This document shows positions 17,886 through 27,347 of a DNA stretch of 64,000 nucleotides, piece after piece. The position numbers were made by a program, and so were the translations under genes. Below the pieces are notes generated by a model. It searched no databases, was not told the DNA's origin, and was given only the letters and a program-made list of their open reading frames with translations. Every line of letters begins with the position of its first letter. Position 1 is the stretch's first letter. This stretch comes from Verrucomicrobiales bacterium (GTDB lineage: Bacteria > Verrucomicrobiota > Verrucomicrobiia > Verrucomicrobiales > DEV007), in contig JARGNI010000020.1 in assembly GCA_029213195.1 (NCBI GenBank), positions 1 through 64,000 of the forward strand, in the 5' to 3' direction.

Positions 17886-18497
17886 CGCTGTCTTCGGAGT
17901 GGTGATATAGGGAGCCCGGAGATAGTGCGGCTCGAGCGCCTTTTTTTTCTCCGGGAAAGCCCCTTCCTGCGTCGCTCTCCGAGCAATCCGAGTCGCTTCG
18001 GGGAAGGCAAGCTGAACCCGAGAGAACCGCTCGACAACGGACTCTTCTGCCGAAACGACGCTCCCCTCGTAATCCGCGAGGCGGGTTTCCAAATCTTCCG
18101 CGGAAAGGAGCTTCGGTTCCCCCGATAGAGTCCCCGCGATGACTTCTGCGAAGAAGAAGGTCTTTCTCCGCGCATCGCCCACCACGAGATAGTCTTCCTC
18201 TTCGGAAAACGCCTCCAGCGAGGACACCCCGACGGTCTCCCAATCCCTCGCCAACCCGAGTCCATTTGCGACCGCAATTCCGACACGGATGCCGCCGTAG
18301 ACTCCTGGACCGAGGCCCACGGCGATTTTCGTGATGCGATCTTCGAACTGCTGCAACGCGGTCTCGACCGGTTCAAAAATGATGGAATTGTGGGAGCGAT
18401 CGGTCTCGAAGGCCTCCTCCCACAGCACCTCCTGCGCCGCCTCGTCGTAGACTGCCAGCGAGGCCCGGCGGGTTGACGTTTCCAAGGCCAGAATCAT
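17874..18497 (-). CDS. tsaB: tRNA threonylcarbamoyladenosine biosynthesis protein TsaB
   Basis: The product is 207 aa, normal for the family. TsaB is the catalytically inactive ASKHA-fold paralogue that forms the TsaBD(E) complex making t6A37 on ANN-decoding tRNAs. Seen: MILALETSTRRASLAVYD, SHNSIIFEPVETAL, GLGPGVYGGIRVGIAVANGLG and a PHYLRAPYIT tail. Its ATG overlaps the tsaE stop as ATGA, so thiL, tsaE and tsaB form a coupled operon. A tsaD gene is not in the window. The 3' end overlaps a convergent membrane-protein gene by 12 bases. Confidence 0.95.
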   Translation of the reverse strand: MILALETSTRRASLAVYDEAAQEVLWEEAFETDRSHNSIIFEPVETALQQFEDRITKIAVGLGPGVYGGIRVGIAVANGLGLARDWETVGVSSLEAFSEEEDYLVVGDARRKTFFFAEVIAGTLSGEPKLLSAEDLETRLADYEGSVVSAEESVVERFSRVQLAFPEATRIARRATQEGAFPEKKKALEPHYLRAPYITTPKTASSH

Positions 18498-18910
18498 ACC
18501 TCGGAGACCCTCCTGGTTTCATCCTCAAGTGTTTCGAAACGCAATTGGATCGTCTCTTCCGGTAAGACCTGCGGGAACTTCTCGGCCCACTCGACCAGGA
18601 CGACACCAGCTTCGTCGAGATACTCCTCCCATCCGATCGCGTCCAGTTCGGAGGCCGAATCGAGGCGATAGAAATCGAAGTGAAAAACGGGCCACTTTCC
18701 TCCGGGATACTCCTGGACGAGCGCGAAAGTCGGACTGGTGACCTCGGCACCGGACCCGAGCCCGGCGACAACGCCCTTGCAGAAATGAGTCTTCCCGGCC
18801 CCGAGATCTCCATTCAACGCGACAACGTCACCGGCCTCCAGTCGCCCGGCAAACTGGCGACCCAAGTCGATCATTTCTTTTTCCGATCGGAGAGGCGAAC
18901 TGGCTTTCAT
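18494..18910 (-). CDS. tsaE: tRNA threonylcarbamoyladenosine biosynthesis ATPase TsaE
   Basis: The product is 138 aa. It is the small P-loop ATPase of t6A synthesis, with Walker A NGDLGAGKTHFCKG, the downstream VTSPTFALVQEY, FHFDFYRL and LVEWAEKF motifs all in family order. ATG 18910 overlaps the thiL stop (ATGA), and its own stop overlaps the tsaB start in the same way. A start 24 bases further upstream would cut deeper into thiL and is not favoured. Confidence 0.95.
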   Translation of the reverse strand: MKASSPLRSEKEMIDLGRQFAGRLEAGDVVALNGDLGAGKTHFCKGVVAGLGSGAEVTSPTFALVQEYPGGKWPVFHFDFYRLDSASELDAIGWEEYLDEAGVVLVEWAEKFPQVLPEETIQLRFETLEDETRRVSEV

Positions 18911-19827
18911 TCTCGATTCCGGTAGTGCTCCCAACCACTCGGCAGGGATCGGTCCGTGGATTCGGTAAGTTCGCCAATTTTCGTCAATTCACAATCAGGG
19001 AACCGGCCGCCCCAGTCTTTTGCGAGGCTGTCCCAGGCGCCAGGAGAAACTGTGAGCAAAAGCTCATAGTCCTCCCCCTCCGTAATCGCCCGTTCGACGG
19101 GAACCCCTTCATGACAGGGCACACTCTCGAGGTCGATCGCGTAGCCGACTCCACTGCTTTTCGCGAGACGTGGCAGATCCGATCCCACCCCATCGCTGAG
19201 ATCCATCATGGCCGTGACCGCCCCCGACTTCGCCAGCCACTGCCCCTGTTCCACTCGTGGAGAGAAAGTGAGATGACGGCCACTTGCGAACGATCCGCCG
19301 AGGCGACCGGTCACTGCCACGAAGTCCCCCACTTTGCCACCCGATCTCAGCAGGCACTCGTTTCGCCCTACCTTTCCCAAGAGAGCAATCGAGAGCAAGG
19401 CACCCCGAGCCGGGAGCCGCGTCGTCTCTCCGCCCACCACCGCGCATCCGAAGGATTCCGCTGCCTCCTGGATTCCCCGATACCAACCCGTGACCTCGGA
19501 AACCGCTCTCTCGTCGTCCACCGCGAGCGTGACGAGAGCAAACGTCGGACGCCCTCCCATCGCCGCCATATCGCTGATCGCTCGACAAAGGGCCTTGCGA
19601 CCGACCCGTTCGGCATCGGTTCCCTCTTTGAAATGAACTCCCTCCACGACGCTGTCCGTCTTGAAAAGCAGGAGTTCCCCGCTTTCCGAATCGGATTCGA
19701 GAACGGCACAATCGTCACCCGGCCCGGTGAGAACCCCCGGAGCAGAGGAAAGTCCCGCAAGGAGATGACTGACGAGCGCTTCCTCCCCCCATTCGCGGAC
19801 CGATGGATTTTCGCCGGTTTCACTCAT
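18907..19827 (-). CDS. thiL: Thiamine-monophosphate kinase
   Basis: The product is 306 aa. It phosphorylates thiamine monophosphate to thiamine diphosphate, the last step of cofactor synthesis. Family features in order: LTGPGDDCAVLE, LLFKTDSVVEGVHF, a long helix with RAISDMAAMGG, VVGGETTR, SGGKVGDFVAVTGRLG, MMDLSDGVGSDLPRLA and ITEGEDYELL. ATG 19827 is preferred over a GTG two codons upstream. It is the first gene of the ATGA-coupled thiL-tsaE-tsaB operon and lies 17 bases downstream of the CPBP protease gene. Confidence 0.95.
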   Translation of the reverse strand: MSETGENPSVREWGEEALVSHLLAGLSSAPGVLTGPGDDCAVLESDSESGELLLFKTDSVVEGVHFKEGTDAERVGRKALCRAISDMAAMGGRPTFALVTLAVDDERAVSEVTGWYRGIQEAAESFGCAVVGGETTRLPARGALLSIALLGKVGRNECLLRSGGKVGDFVAVTGRLGGSFASGRHLTFSPRVEQGQWLAKSGAVTAMMDLSDGVGSDLPRLAKSSGVGYAIDLESVPCHEGVPVERAITEGEDYELLLTVSPGAWDSLAKDWGGRFPDCELTKIGELTESTDRSLPSGWEHYRNRE

Positions 19828-19844
19828 GGGCACTCATGATCACT

Positions 19845-20690
19845 CTAGGACCCGCCCGGGTCCAGCATCAGGATGATATTCGCAGCATTGAAGAACGCAT
19901 GCATTCCGATCGGAACCCAGAGGCAACGGGTCCATTCGTAGGCACAGGTCAGAAGAATGGAAAAAACCCAAAGCGGGAGAAGCGCAGGAAGATTGCCATG
20001 AACGACAGCAAAGAGCCCTCCGATGATGACCATCGAAAAGACAGGATTCGTAGCCCGCTTGAGGGCTCCGTACATGTATCCTCGAAAGAGAATCTCCTCC
20101 ACAAAAGGAGCCGCGATACAGGCCATGACAACAGAGAGAGCCAGCTGGATCCTCGAATCGGAACTCTGCAAGGCCTCAACCGTTTCCTGCGCCGAGAGAT
20201 CGGTAAAGATCTTTTCGAGAAAGCCCTGCGAGAGCGTCCCCACCCCCCAGGCACAGATCAGGAGGGAGGCAAAGCCACCGACGACAGTGTAGAGAACGAT
20301 GGGAGCGAGCCCGAGACGTTTCAGCCCAAACAGCTCCGAGACTCGACGGTTCCGGATCCACTCAAGGATCCCGTAGGTCATGACTCCCACAAAGAAAAAG
20401 TAGGCAATGTTCACCAGCATCCCCCAGGGCCCGGCCTCGGAGGAGAGATGATCCGTCCCGTCTTCCTTAACCGCTCCCGCCATGAGCACCTCGAGAACCG
20501 GGTTCAGGAGGAAGAGCAGGGCTGGAAAAAACATGAGTATGAGATCATACCCATCGTAATCTGGAATCGGTCGATTCTCCGGCGGACGAATTTTCCGTCG
20601 GATCGCAAAAAATCCGGCTCCCAGCACGAGGGCGAGGAGCAGGATGATTTCGAAGTCTAGAAGGACTCTTTTTGCGGCGAGTTCGTCCAT
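19845..20690 (-). CDS. CPBP-family intramembrane metalloprotease
   Basis: The product is 281 aa with about seven membrane helices. The CPBP/Abi glutamic-type protease motifs are present: EEILFRG (198-204), a downstream His in FAVVHGN (about 231) and FNAAN near the C-terminus (about 268). Relatives include type II CAAX-processing enzymes and bacterial proteins with roles in bacteriocin immunity or membrane-protein processing, but substrates are rarely known. It starts 16 bases beyond the end of glycogen phosphorylase and probably shares a transcript with it and with the thiL operon. Confidence 0.92.
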   Translation of the reverse strand: MDELAAKRVLLDFEIILLLALVLGAGFFAIRRKIRPPENRPIPDYDGYDLILMFFPALLFLLNPVLEVLMAGAVKEDGTDHLSSEAGPWGMLVNIAYFFFVGVMTYGILEWIRNRRVSELFGLKRLGLAPIVLYTVVGGFASLLICAWGVGTLSQGFLEKIFTDLSAQETVEALQSSDSRIQLALSVVMACIAAPFVEEILFRGYMYGALKRATNPVFSMVIIGGLFAVVHGNLPALLPLWVFSILLTCAYEWTRCLWVPIGMHAFFNAANIILMLDPGGS

Positions 20691-20705
20691 CGAGGAATCG
20701 CTCGC

Positions 20706-23189
20706 CTATACCTGGACCTGGGGCAACTTCCAGATTTCTTCGGCATATTCCCGGATGGTGCGATCACTGGAGAATTTCCCGACCCTGGCCGTGTTGAGAA
20801 TGGCCATGCGAGCCCAACGAGCACGATCACGATAGGCCTCGTCCACCTTCTCCTGCGTCTCGATGTAAGCGCGGTAGTCGGCGAGAACGAGATAGGGATC
20901 TCCGCCGTCGAGAAGACTGTGACGAATCCGGTCGAAAGATCCACGAGGCGCGAAAGAATCGGAGGCGAGCCAATCGAGTACCGCTCTCAGCTCGGTGTCT
21001 TCCCAATATTTGTCGATGGAGCAATATCCACTCTTCCAGAGGGATTCGACTTCCTCCACCGTGAGTCCGAAGATGAAAATGTTGTCGTCGCCGACTTCTT
21101 CTCCGATTTCGACATTGGCTCCATCAAGGGTTCCAATGGTGAGCGATCCATTGAGAGCCAACTTCATATTTCCAGTTCCGGAGGCTTCTTTTCCGGCAGT
21201 AGAGATCTGCTCGGAAAGATCGGAAGCAGGAATAATGATCTCGGCAGAGCTCACTCCATAGTTGGGGAGAAAGGCGACTTTCAGTTTCCCCTTGATCCGC
21301 TCGTCGTTGTTGATCTTTTCACCGACGGCATTGATGGCGTGAATGATCTCCTTCGCCAGCTCGTATCCCGGTGCCGCCTTGGCGCCGAAGACGAACACGC
21401 GAGGCACGACGTCGAGATCCGGATTCTGGAGAAGACGGCGATACTGCGTCAGGATGTTGAGGAGATTGAGATGCTGACGCTTGTATTCGTGGAGTCGCTT
21501 GATCTGCACATCGAAAAGCGCGGAGGGCTCGACCTCGATTCCACAGCGTTCCTGGATCAGGGCGGCGAGCTTCTCCTTGTTGTGATGCTTGATCGTCATG
21601 AACCGCTCCTGGAAGGCGGGATCGTCCGCAAACTTCTCGAGCTCCCGCAAACGATCGAGATCGGCAGGCCAGTCGGATCCGATCGACTCGTCGATCAGAC
21701 CGGAAAGCTCGGGGTTGCAGGCCTTGAGCCAGCGACGAGGTGTGATCCCGTTGGTCTTGTTCTGAAACCGCTCCGGGAAGAGCGCATAGAAATTGGAGAA
21801 AAGATCCTTCTTGAGCAACTCGGTGTGAAGTGCCGCCACCCCATTGGTGGTGTGACTTCCCACAACCGCGAGGTAGGCCATGCGAATCTGCTTGGGAGCG
21901 CCTTCCTCGATCAGTGACATCTCCGCCTTCTTGTGGTGATCGCCGGGCCACTTGGCTTCGACGACATCTTCGAGAAATCGCTTGTTGATCTCGAAGATGA
22001 TCTGGAGATGTCTCGGCAGAACCTTCTCGAACAGTGGCACACTCCATTTCTCGAGCGCCTCGGGAAGAAGGGTGTGATTGGTGTAGGCAAAGGTCTTGCC
22101 GCAGATCTCCCAGGCCTGATCCCAGGGCAGGAGTTCGTCGTCGATAAGAATCCGCATCAGTTCGGCCACCGCAATCGCCGGGTGCGTGTCGTTCAACTGG
22201 ATCGCCGCCTTTTCCGGGAAGCTGTCCCAGGTATCGTTGCAACGGCGGTGCCGTTTTACGATGTCCTGGAGAGAACAGGTCACGAAGAAATACTGCTGCA
22301 CGAGACGCAGCTCTTTCCCCGCTTCCGTGGAATCATTGGGATAGAGCACTTTCGAGATCGACTCGCTCTCGGCTTTTTCTCTTACGGCGTCGACGTAGCC
22401 GCCCCGATTGAAGATATCGAGATCGAAATCGCGAGACGCGGTGCTCTCCCAGAGGCGAAGATAGTTCACTGTCGACCCCCCATATCCAACGATGGGAATG
22501 TCCCAGGGAACTCCAAGGATGGAACGCGTTCCCGTCCAGACCGGGCGTCCCTGCCCGAGTTCATCGAACTGATTCTCGACGTGACCGTAGAGGGGTACCT
22601 CAACGGAGTACTCGGGACGACAGATCTCCCATGGGTTTCCGAAGCGGCGCCATTCGTCCGGAGACTCCGCTTGCTGGCCATGGATGAATTTCTGGCGAAA
22701 AAGGCCGAACTCGTAGTTGATTCCGTAGCCGACCGCAGGGAGATCGAGCGTCGCGAGCGAATCCATGAAACACGCAGCGAGTCGCCCCAGGCCCCCGTTC
22801 CCCAGTCCCAGGTCCGGTCCCTCTTCGAGAAGAACGTCGAAATCCTGCCCGAGTTCGGAAATGGCTTCCTGGCAATCCTTCAGGAGCCCCAGGTTGACGA
22901 GATTGTTCTCGAGCAGTCTCCCCATGAGATACTCGAGAGAGAGATAATAAACTCGACGCACGTTCTGGTTGTAGTGACTCGTATGGACCTCACTGGCCCT
23001 CTCCATCATGCGACCGCGAACGGCGAGACAGATGGCCCTCCACCAGTCTCCCGATGTCGCATACTTGGGACCGTGAGCCTGGTGCCGAATCAGGTTTTCG
23101 AGAATGTCCTTCTTGAGCGCTTCCTTGGCGGAAGCACCCGTTTCGTCCAACCCCGTCGTCGACGTGTCCTCTGTAGTCTCAGTCTCCAT
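20706..23189 (-). CDS. glgP: Glycogen/alpha-glucan phosphorylase
   Basis: The product is 827 aa, the usual length. It releases glucose-1-phosphate from alpha-1,4-glucans using PLP. Seen: the N-terminal GDWWRAI and [38 protein letters not shown], the NGITPRRWL motif, the PLP-lysine box [14 protein letters not shown] with Lys near residue 676, and [12 protein letters not shown]. The first 25 residues are a Thr/Glu-rich extension. This is the only glycogen-metabolism gene in the window. Confidence 0.97.
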   Translation of the reverse strand: METETTEDTSTTGLDETGASAKEALKKDILENLIRHQAHGPKYATSGDWWRAICLAVRGRMMERASEVHTSHYNQNVRRVYYLSLEYLMGRLLENNLVNLGLLKDCQEAISELGQDFDVLLEEGPDLGLGNGGLGRLAACFMDSLATLDLPAVGYGINYEFGLFRQKFIHGQQAESPDEWRRFGNPWEICRPEYSVEVPLYGHVENQFDELGQGRPVWTGTRSILGVPWDIPIVGYGGSTVNYLRLWESTASRDFDLDIFNRGGYVDAVREKAESESISKVLYPNDSTEAGKELRLVQQYFFVTCSLQDIVKRHRRCNDTWDSFPEKAAIQLNDTHPAIAVAELMRILIDDELLPWDQAWEICGKTFAYTNHTLLPEALEKWSVPLFEKVLPRHLQIIFEINKRFLEDVVEAKWPGDHHKKAEMSLIEEGAPKQIRMAYLAVVGSHTTNGVAALHTELLKKDLFSNFYALFPERFQNKTNGITPRRWLKACNPELSGLIDESIGSDWPADLDRLRELEKFADDPAFQERFMTIKHHNKEKLAALIQERCGIEVEPSALFDVQIKRLHEYKRQHLNLLNILTQYRRLLQNPDLDVVPRVFVFGAKAAPGYELAKEIIHAINAVGEKINNDERIKGKLKVAFLPNYGVSSAEIIIPASDLSEQISTAGKEASGTGNMKLALNGSLTIGTLDGANVEIGEEVGDDNIFIFGLTVEEVESLWKSGYCSIDKYWEDTELRAVLDWLASDSFAPRGSFDRIRHSLLDGGDPYLVLADYRAYIETQEKVDEAYRDRARWARMAILNTARVGKFSSDRTIREYAEEIWKLPQVQV

Positions 23190-23201
23190 AATCTTTCTTC
23201 C

Positions 23202-23702
23202 TTACGTTTCGTGTTTGCCGCTATGGCTAATCTCTATCGTGAGTCCTTTCAATAAAATGTCTTGAGCCCAGGATCCGATCCCGGGATCTTCCGATTCGCG
23301 TGGTCCCGCGATATTGAGAGTCCGAATTGGATTCCGGGTCAGTAATTTTCGAATCTCTTCGCTGGAGCCTTTCCGCTCCCCCGTCACTACATAGCAAGGT
23401 CGATTCCAAGCCTTGGCAAATTTCTCGGTCAGTTCTGTTCCACCCTGCAATCGAGGCGCCCGACTCAGGATCAGCGTCGCGTCACTGTCCCGGACATTCC
23501 ACTCCGTTCTTTGGTCGGATTCGGCAGAAGCCGTCTCGGAAAGGCAAAACTGCGATGAAATCACTCCCAGTTCGTTGATGCGTCCCCGGGGACACCATCC
23601 TCCATGCGGAATTCCAAGAACGAGGGCCACCCGGAGGGCTGCCTCGTCCACTCCCGTCTGTCCTCCGGAAACCACTTTTGCGACCAGCGGCGACCCGATC
23701 AT
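23202..23702 (-). CDS. Putative molybdenum carrier / SLOG-like nucleotide-binding protein
   Basis: The product is 166 aa. It matches the Mo-carrier family (PF12694): VVSGGQTGVDEAALRVAL, GIPHGGWCPRGRINE, QRTEWNVRDSDATLILS and GGTELTEKFAKAWNRPCYVV. These are Rossmann-like proteins related to the LOG/TIR-associated SLOG fold. The molybdenum role is proposed from a few members, and the ligand here may be a nucleotide. ATG 23702 is chosen; a TTG lies one codon upstream. It ends 12 bases before the glgP start on the same strand, so the two may be cotranscribed. Confidence 0.85.
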   Translation of the reverse strand: MIGSPLVAKVVSGGQTGVDEAALRVALVLGIPHGGWCPRGRINELGVISSQFCLSETASAESDQRTEWNVRDSDATLILSRAPRLQGGTELTEKFAKAWNRPCYVVTGERKGSSEEIRKLLTRNPIRTLNIAGPRESEDPGIGSWAQDILLKGLTIEISHSGKHET

Positions 23703-23767
23703 CAATGACTCGAGCCCCAGGGTCGTGATTTCACCACGTCGGACAGGAGAGAGGCCTGCCTGGCAGA

Positions 23768-24448
23768 CTACTTGATTTCCAGGAGTTCGACCTCGAAAAT
23801 CAAGGTGCTGTAGGGCTTGATCTTGTCTCCCGTGGCCCGTTCGCCGTAGGCGAGGTCGTACGGGATGAAGAATCGATACTTGGCTCCTTCCGGCATGAGC
23901 TGGACGCCTTCAGTCCAACCGGGAATGACCCGATTCAGAGGAAAGGAGGTAGGCTCGCCCCGATCGACGCTGCTGTCGAAAACGGTTCCGTCGATCAAGG
24001 TGCCATGGTAGTGGACGGTGACCTCGTCGGTCGCTGCAGGTTTTTCCCCGTCCCCTTCCTTGATGACCTCATACTGGAGTCCGGAATCGGTGACCTTGAT
24101 CCCATCCTTTTTCGCGTTCTCCTCGAGGAACTTCTTGCCAGCAATCAGGTTTTCCTTGGCCGCACCGGTCGCATTCTTCTCATCGAGAATTTTCTGGTTC
24201 TCATTAAAGGCGGCCTTCACTTCGGCCTCGGAGAGTAACGGAGTATCCTCGTTCTGGACCGAGCGAAACGCAGCGGCAAACTGATCCAGATCGATCTCGA
24301 TCCCACTTTCTCCAAGCTGACGGGCAATCACGAGACCGTAGGCATAGCTGATTCTCTCTTTGAGGGATTCGGGAGCAGATGGATCCTGGGACATGAGCGA
24401 TGTAGGGAGGGTGGCAAAAAGGGCACCAAGAAGAAGAATGGAGCGCAT
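23768..24448 (-). CDS. FKBP-type peptidyl-prolyl cis-trans isomerase, exported
   Basis: The product is 226 aa, of the Mip/FkpA type. ATG 24448 gives a signal peptide (MRSILLLGALFATLPTSLMS). An N-terminal dimerisation domain (about 35-115, with SYAYGLVIARQL) is followed by a C-terminal FKBP domain (about 130-226) with VTVHYHGTLIDGTVFDSS, VIPGWTEGVQLMPEG and FFIPYDLAYGE. It would act as a periplasmic folding helper. A longer upstream reading exists but lacks a signal peptide. It lies 65 bases downstream of the Mo-carrier gene's start on the same strand. Confidence 0.93.
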   Translation of the reverse strand: MRSILLLGALFATLPTSLMSQDPSAPESLKERISYAYGLVIARQLGESGIEIDLDQFAAAFRSVQNEDTPLLSEAEVKAAFNENQKILDEKNATGAAKENLIAGKKFLEENAKKDGIKVTDSGLQYEVIKEGDGEKPAATDEVTVHYHGTLIDGTVFDSSVDRGEPTSFPLNRVIPGWTEGVQLMPEGAKYRFFIPYDLAYGERATGDKIKPYSTLIFEVELLEIK

Positions 24449-24798
24449 AACGTTTTTGGCAGAGTAAAAGGCGTGGAGACGATTTCTCCCCGCAGAGAGC
24501 GGGAATCTAAGCGTTTTCCCCTCGAGGAGCAAGAGGAGAAAGAAGCCGGCAAACACCGTTCCTGGAGTTTTTGATCCGTTCCTTCCCGGAGATCAGTCGA
24601 TATCCAGTCTAAGAAAGGGACAATTTGAACCGTTACTGGATGGGACACTCCGATCTTTCAAAATTTGTGACTGAAACCTTCCTCCATTCGTCTGCTTCTG
24701 GCGCACCCCACCCTCCCCTTTTACGTAAAGTTTTTAAAAATATTTCGAAAAATTTGTAAAACTTTATTTTCGACCTTATCTTATTGATCTTCGAAGCC
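24449..24798. promoter_or_regulatory. Divergent AT-rich intergenic region with inverted repeat
   Basis: This 350-base gap separates the FKBP gene and the amidase. Bases 24718-24785 are strongly AT-rich. TAAAGTTTT (24728-24736) and AAAACTTTA (24760-24768) form a perfect 9-base inverted repeat with a 23-base spacer, upstream of the amidase start. It could be an operator or part of a promoter. The rest shows no gene. Confidence 0.45.
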
Positions 24799-25407
24799 AT
24801 GTTCCGCCAACGACAGTCCCCTGCTCTCCTTGTTCTTGCTCTCCTTCTTTTCGGGGGAGTTACGCAGGCGTTCGCCTTCCGAACCGTCGTCATCGACCCG
24901 GGTCACGGAGGTCGCGACCTCGGCGCCGCAGACTCCTATGTGTATGAGAAACACATCAATCTCGACGTGGCGCGTCGCCTCGAGCGAGCGCTCAAGGAAG
25001 CCGGGTTCAAGACGGTGATGACTCGCACCAAGGATGAGTTCATCGCCCTGAGCGAGCGCTCGGCACGGGCAAACCGATACCGGAATGCAGTCTTCGTCAG
25101 CGTGCACTTCAATTCCAGCTATCGTACCGCAGCACTTGGAATCGAAACCTTTTACCGGAGCTCGAGCTCCGAGAAGTTCGCTCGGTTTGTGCAGAGCGAA
25201 CTGATCAAAAACATCGGGGCAACCGACCGGGGAGTGAAAACCGGAAACTTCTCCGTTCTCCGGCGCACCAAGCATCCGTCGATTCTCGTCGAGGGTGGTT
25301 TCATTTCCAACAAGGATGAGCGAAGTGCGATGCTGGATCCTCAGTATCGCCAGGTGGTCGCCGACAGCATTGCCCGCGGGATCATCCAGTTCAATCGACG
25401 CGGGTAA
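24799..25407 (+). CDS. N-acetylmuramoyl-L-alanine amidase (Amidase_3)
   Basis: The product is 202 aa. ATG 24799 gives a signal peptide ending near GVTQAFA. The whole mature protein is an Amidase_3 zinc domain: VVIDPGHGGRDLGA (first Zn His), the Glu in VYEKHINLDVARRLE, SVHFNSS (second Zn His) and VEGGFISNKDE (catalytic Glu). It cleaves the amide between MurNAc and the stem peptide during cell separation. There is no SPOR, LysM or AMIN targeting domain. It sits 15 bases upstream of the NAD(P)HX repair gene and may share its transcript. Confidence 0.94.
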   Translation: MFRQRQSPALLVLALLLFGGVTQAFAFRTVVIDPGHGGRDLGAADSYVYEKHINLDVARRLERALKEAGFKTVMTRTKDEFIALSERSARANRYRNAVFVSVHFNSSYRTAALGIETFYRSSSSEKFARFVQSELIKNIGATDRGVKTGNFSVLRRTKHPSILVEGGFISNKDERSAMLDPQYRQVVADSIARGIIQFNRRG

Positions 25408-25422
25408 TGCCCTCGTAACGGC

Positions 25423-26946
25423 ATGCTGGTGACCTGTCAGCAAATGTCCGAAGCCGAAGCTCGGCTTTTCTCGGGAAACATCTCTCCCGAACCCTACATG
25501 GATGCCGCTGGGCTACGCTGTGCCCATGCGATCCAATCTTTCTTCCCTGATCCGGGACATGCGGAAGTCTTTTGTGGAAAGGGCAACAATGGCGGCGACG
25601 CCCTCGTCGTAGCGCGATGGCTCAAGCGATCCGGCTGGTCCGTCCGATTCCATTTCTCCCATGGGCTCCAGGGCATCTCCGAGCTCGCGAAGCGAAAATG
25701 GGTCGAGTGGAATGCGGAGCCCGAGCCTGCACGAGTCGAACGTCGAGGGCCGACCATCCTCGTCGACGGACTCCTCGGAATCGGGGCGACAGGTGATCTG
25801 CGTGGGGCAATTCGCGAATGCACCGACAACCTCAACCTGATGCGGGATGAGCAGCATGCCACCACCTTTGCCATCGACATCCCCACCGGTCTCGATGCCG
25901 ACACCGGGGAGGCTGGAGCGGGGGCCGTCGTCGCGGACTACACCCTCTCCATTACGGCGGCAAAGACAGGATTCGCCGCCGATACGTCAACGAATCATCT
26001 CGGCCGCCTCGTCGAAATCCCCCTCCCCATTCCTCTCGTCGAGGCAGATCGATCCACCCGGTTCCTGTTTCCCTCGCATCTTCGTGCCCGGCTCCCAAGA
26101 AGAGACTTTGACTTTCACAAAGGTTCCGCCGGCCGCGTGCTCTTGATCGCGGGGTCCCGAGGCATGACCGGTGCGGGTGTTCTTTCCACGTTGGGAGCCT
26201 CCCATACCGGAGCAGGACTCACCACTCTCTGTGTCCCTGAAGAAATCTATCCGGTCCTTGCCGCGACCGTTTCGGCAGAGATCATGGTCCGTCCCGTCGC
26301 CTCGCTGAAGGAAGCTCTGGACATGCCACACGATGTCATCGGGATCGGTCCCGGACTCGGAAACACCTGGGAAGACGAACTGACCGAAGTCCTCTTTTCT
26401 CATCCCAAGCCCATCGTCGTCGATGCCGATGCCCTGAACCAGCTGTCCCGATGCGAGCGGGATCTCGAAAACCTTCCTTCGGCACGGCTGCTCACTCCTC
26501 ATCCGGGTGAGCTCTCGCGACTCACCTCGCTAACCGGCCCCCGCGTCGAGATCACCCGGTCCCTCGCGGAACGCTGGGGCGTCACCCTCCTGCACAAAGG
26601 TTCCCGCACCGTCGTCGCGACTCCGGGGGAAAAGACCGAGATCAATACGACGGGGCACCCGGGGATGGCGAGCGGCGGCATGGGCGATGTTCTCACCGGA
26701 ATCTGCGCCGCCCTGATCGGACAAGGGCTGTCCCTCCACGACAGCGCCGCCCTCGGCAGTTGGCTCCTCGGCAAGGCCGCAGAGATCGCTCGCGATCAAA
26801 ACGACATCGCAGCTCGATCTGTTACCGCTCCCCTGGCAGCCCATCACCTCGGGCATGCCCTGGCGGACTTGCAGCAGTGGTCTCTCCCAGAGGCACAGGT
26901 GCCAACCAGTTCCACGGTTTCATCGGAAGATTCCGAAGAACCATAA
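25423..26946 (+). CDS. nnr: Bifunctional NAD(P)H-hydrate repair enzyme (epimerase + ADP/ATP-dependent dehydratase)
   Basis: The product is 507 aa. The N-terminal YjeF_N epimerase domain (about 1-215) has FCGKGNNGGDALVVARWL and DGLLGIG. The C-terminal carbohydrate-kinase-like dehydratase domain (about 225-490) has KGSAGRVLLIAGS, GIGPGLG, DADALNQL, LTPHPGELSRL and the GHPGMASGGMGDVLTG nucleotide-binding motif. Together they recycle NAD(P)H damaged by hydration. It follows the amidase by 15 bases. The last 125 bases overlap a convergent DUF2752-type gene. Confidence 0.95.
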   Translation: MLVTCQQMSEAEARLFSGNISPEPYMDAAGLRCAHAIQSFFPDPGHAEVFCGKGNNGGDALVVARWLKRSGWSVRFHFSHGLQGISELAKRKWVEWNAEPEPARVERRGPTILVDGLLGIGATGDLRGAIRECTDNLNLMRDEQHATTFAIDIPTGLDADTGEAGAGAVVADYTLSITAAKTGFAADTSTNHLGRLVEIPLPIPLVEADRSTRFLFPSHLRARLPRRDFDFHKGSAGRVLLIAGSRGMTGAGVLSTLGASHTGAGLTTLCVPEEIYPVLAATVSAEIMVRPVASLKEALDMPHDVIGIGPGLGNTWEDELTEVLFSHPKPIVVDADALNQLSRCERDLENLPSARLLTPHPGELSRLTSLTGPRVEITRSLAERWGVTLLHKGSRTVVATPGEKTEINTTGHPGMASGGMGDVLTGICAALIGQGLSLHDSAALGSWLLGKAAEIARDQNDIAARSVTAPLAAHHLGHALADLQQWSLPEAQVPTSSTVSSEDSEEP

Positions 26947-27319
26947 AGAGAACGACTGCTCCGACGAGGACCAGCGAATAGCCCCATCGCCAGCGAAACG
27001 GCAGCGGCTTCCAGTGTTCCGGATAGACCCAGCGGATCCAGGTGCGAACCGCCCCCAGGATCAAAAACGGGAGGGCGATGATCAGAGCCACATTCTGCTC
27101 CACGGCTCCCGCGAGATCGCCTCGCAGGAGAGCCAGGGTGGCCCGGGTGTTTCCGCACCCTGGACAATGCCACCCCGTCCAAATGTGGAAGGCACACTTG
27201 GGAAGCCACCAGGGGTTCGCTCGGAGTTCCGTTCCCTTGAGAACGAATCCGCCAATGACGATCAGGGCAAGAACGGAGACCGTGATCCCCCACTTCTGCG
27301 CACAATTCCGGGGAGTCAT
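26822..27319 (-). CDS. DUF2752 membrane protein
   Basis: The product is 165 aa. ATG 27319 is chosen; the longer frame lacks a sensible N-terminus. The DUF2752 hallmark is CAFHIWTGWHCPGCGNTRATLALLRGD: an aromatic-rich stretch then CPGCGxTR. Three or four membrane helices surround it. The function of the family is unknown. The hydrophobic domain ends near base 26950, and the last 40 or so residues (Pro/Gly/Arg-rich) are encoded opposite the 3' end of nnr, so the true end could be read from an overlap of two convergent genes. Confidence 0.85.
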   Translation of the reverse strand: MTPRNCAQKWGITVSVLALIVIGGFVLKGTELRANPWWLPKCAFHIWTGWHCPGCGNTRATLALLRGDLAGAVEQNVALIIALPFLILGAVRTWIRWVYPEHWKPLPFRWRWGYSLVLVGAVVLFMVLRNLPMKPWNWLAPVPLGETTAASPPGHARGDGLPGER

Positions 27320-27347
27320 GCCGAGCCCTGGAAAATTCCCGTGGAGA

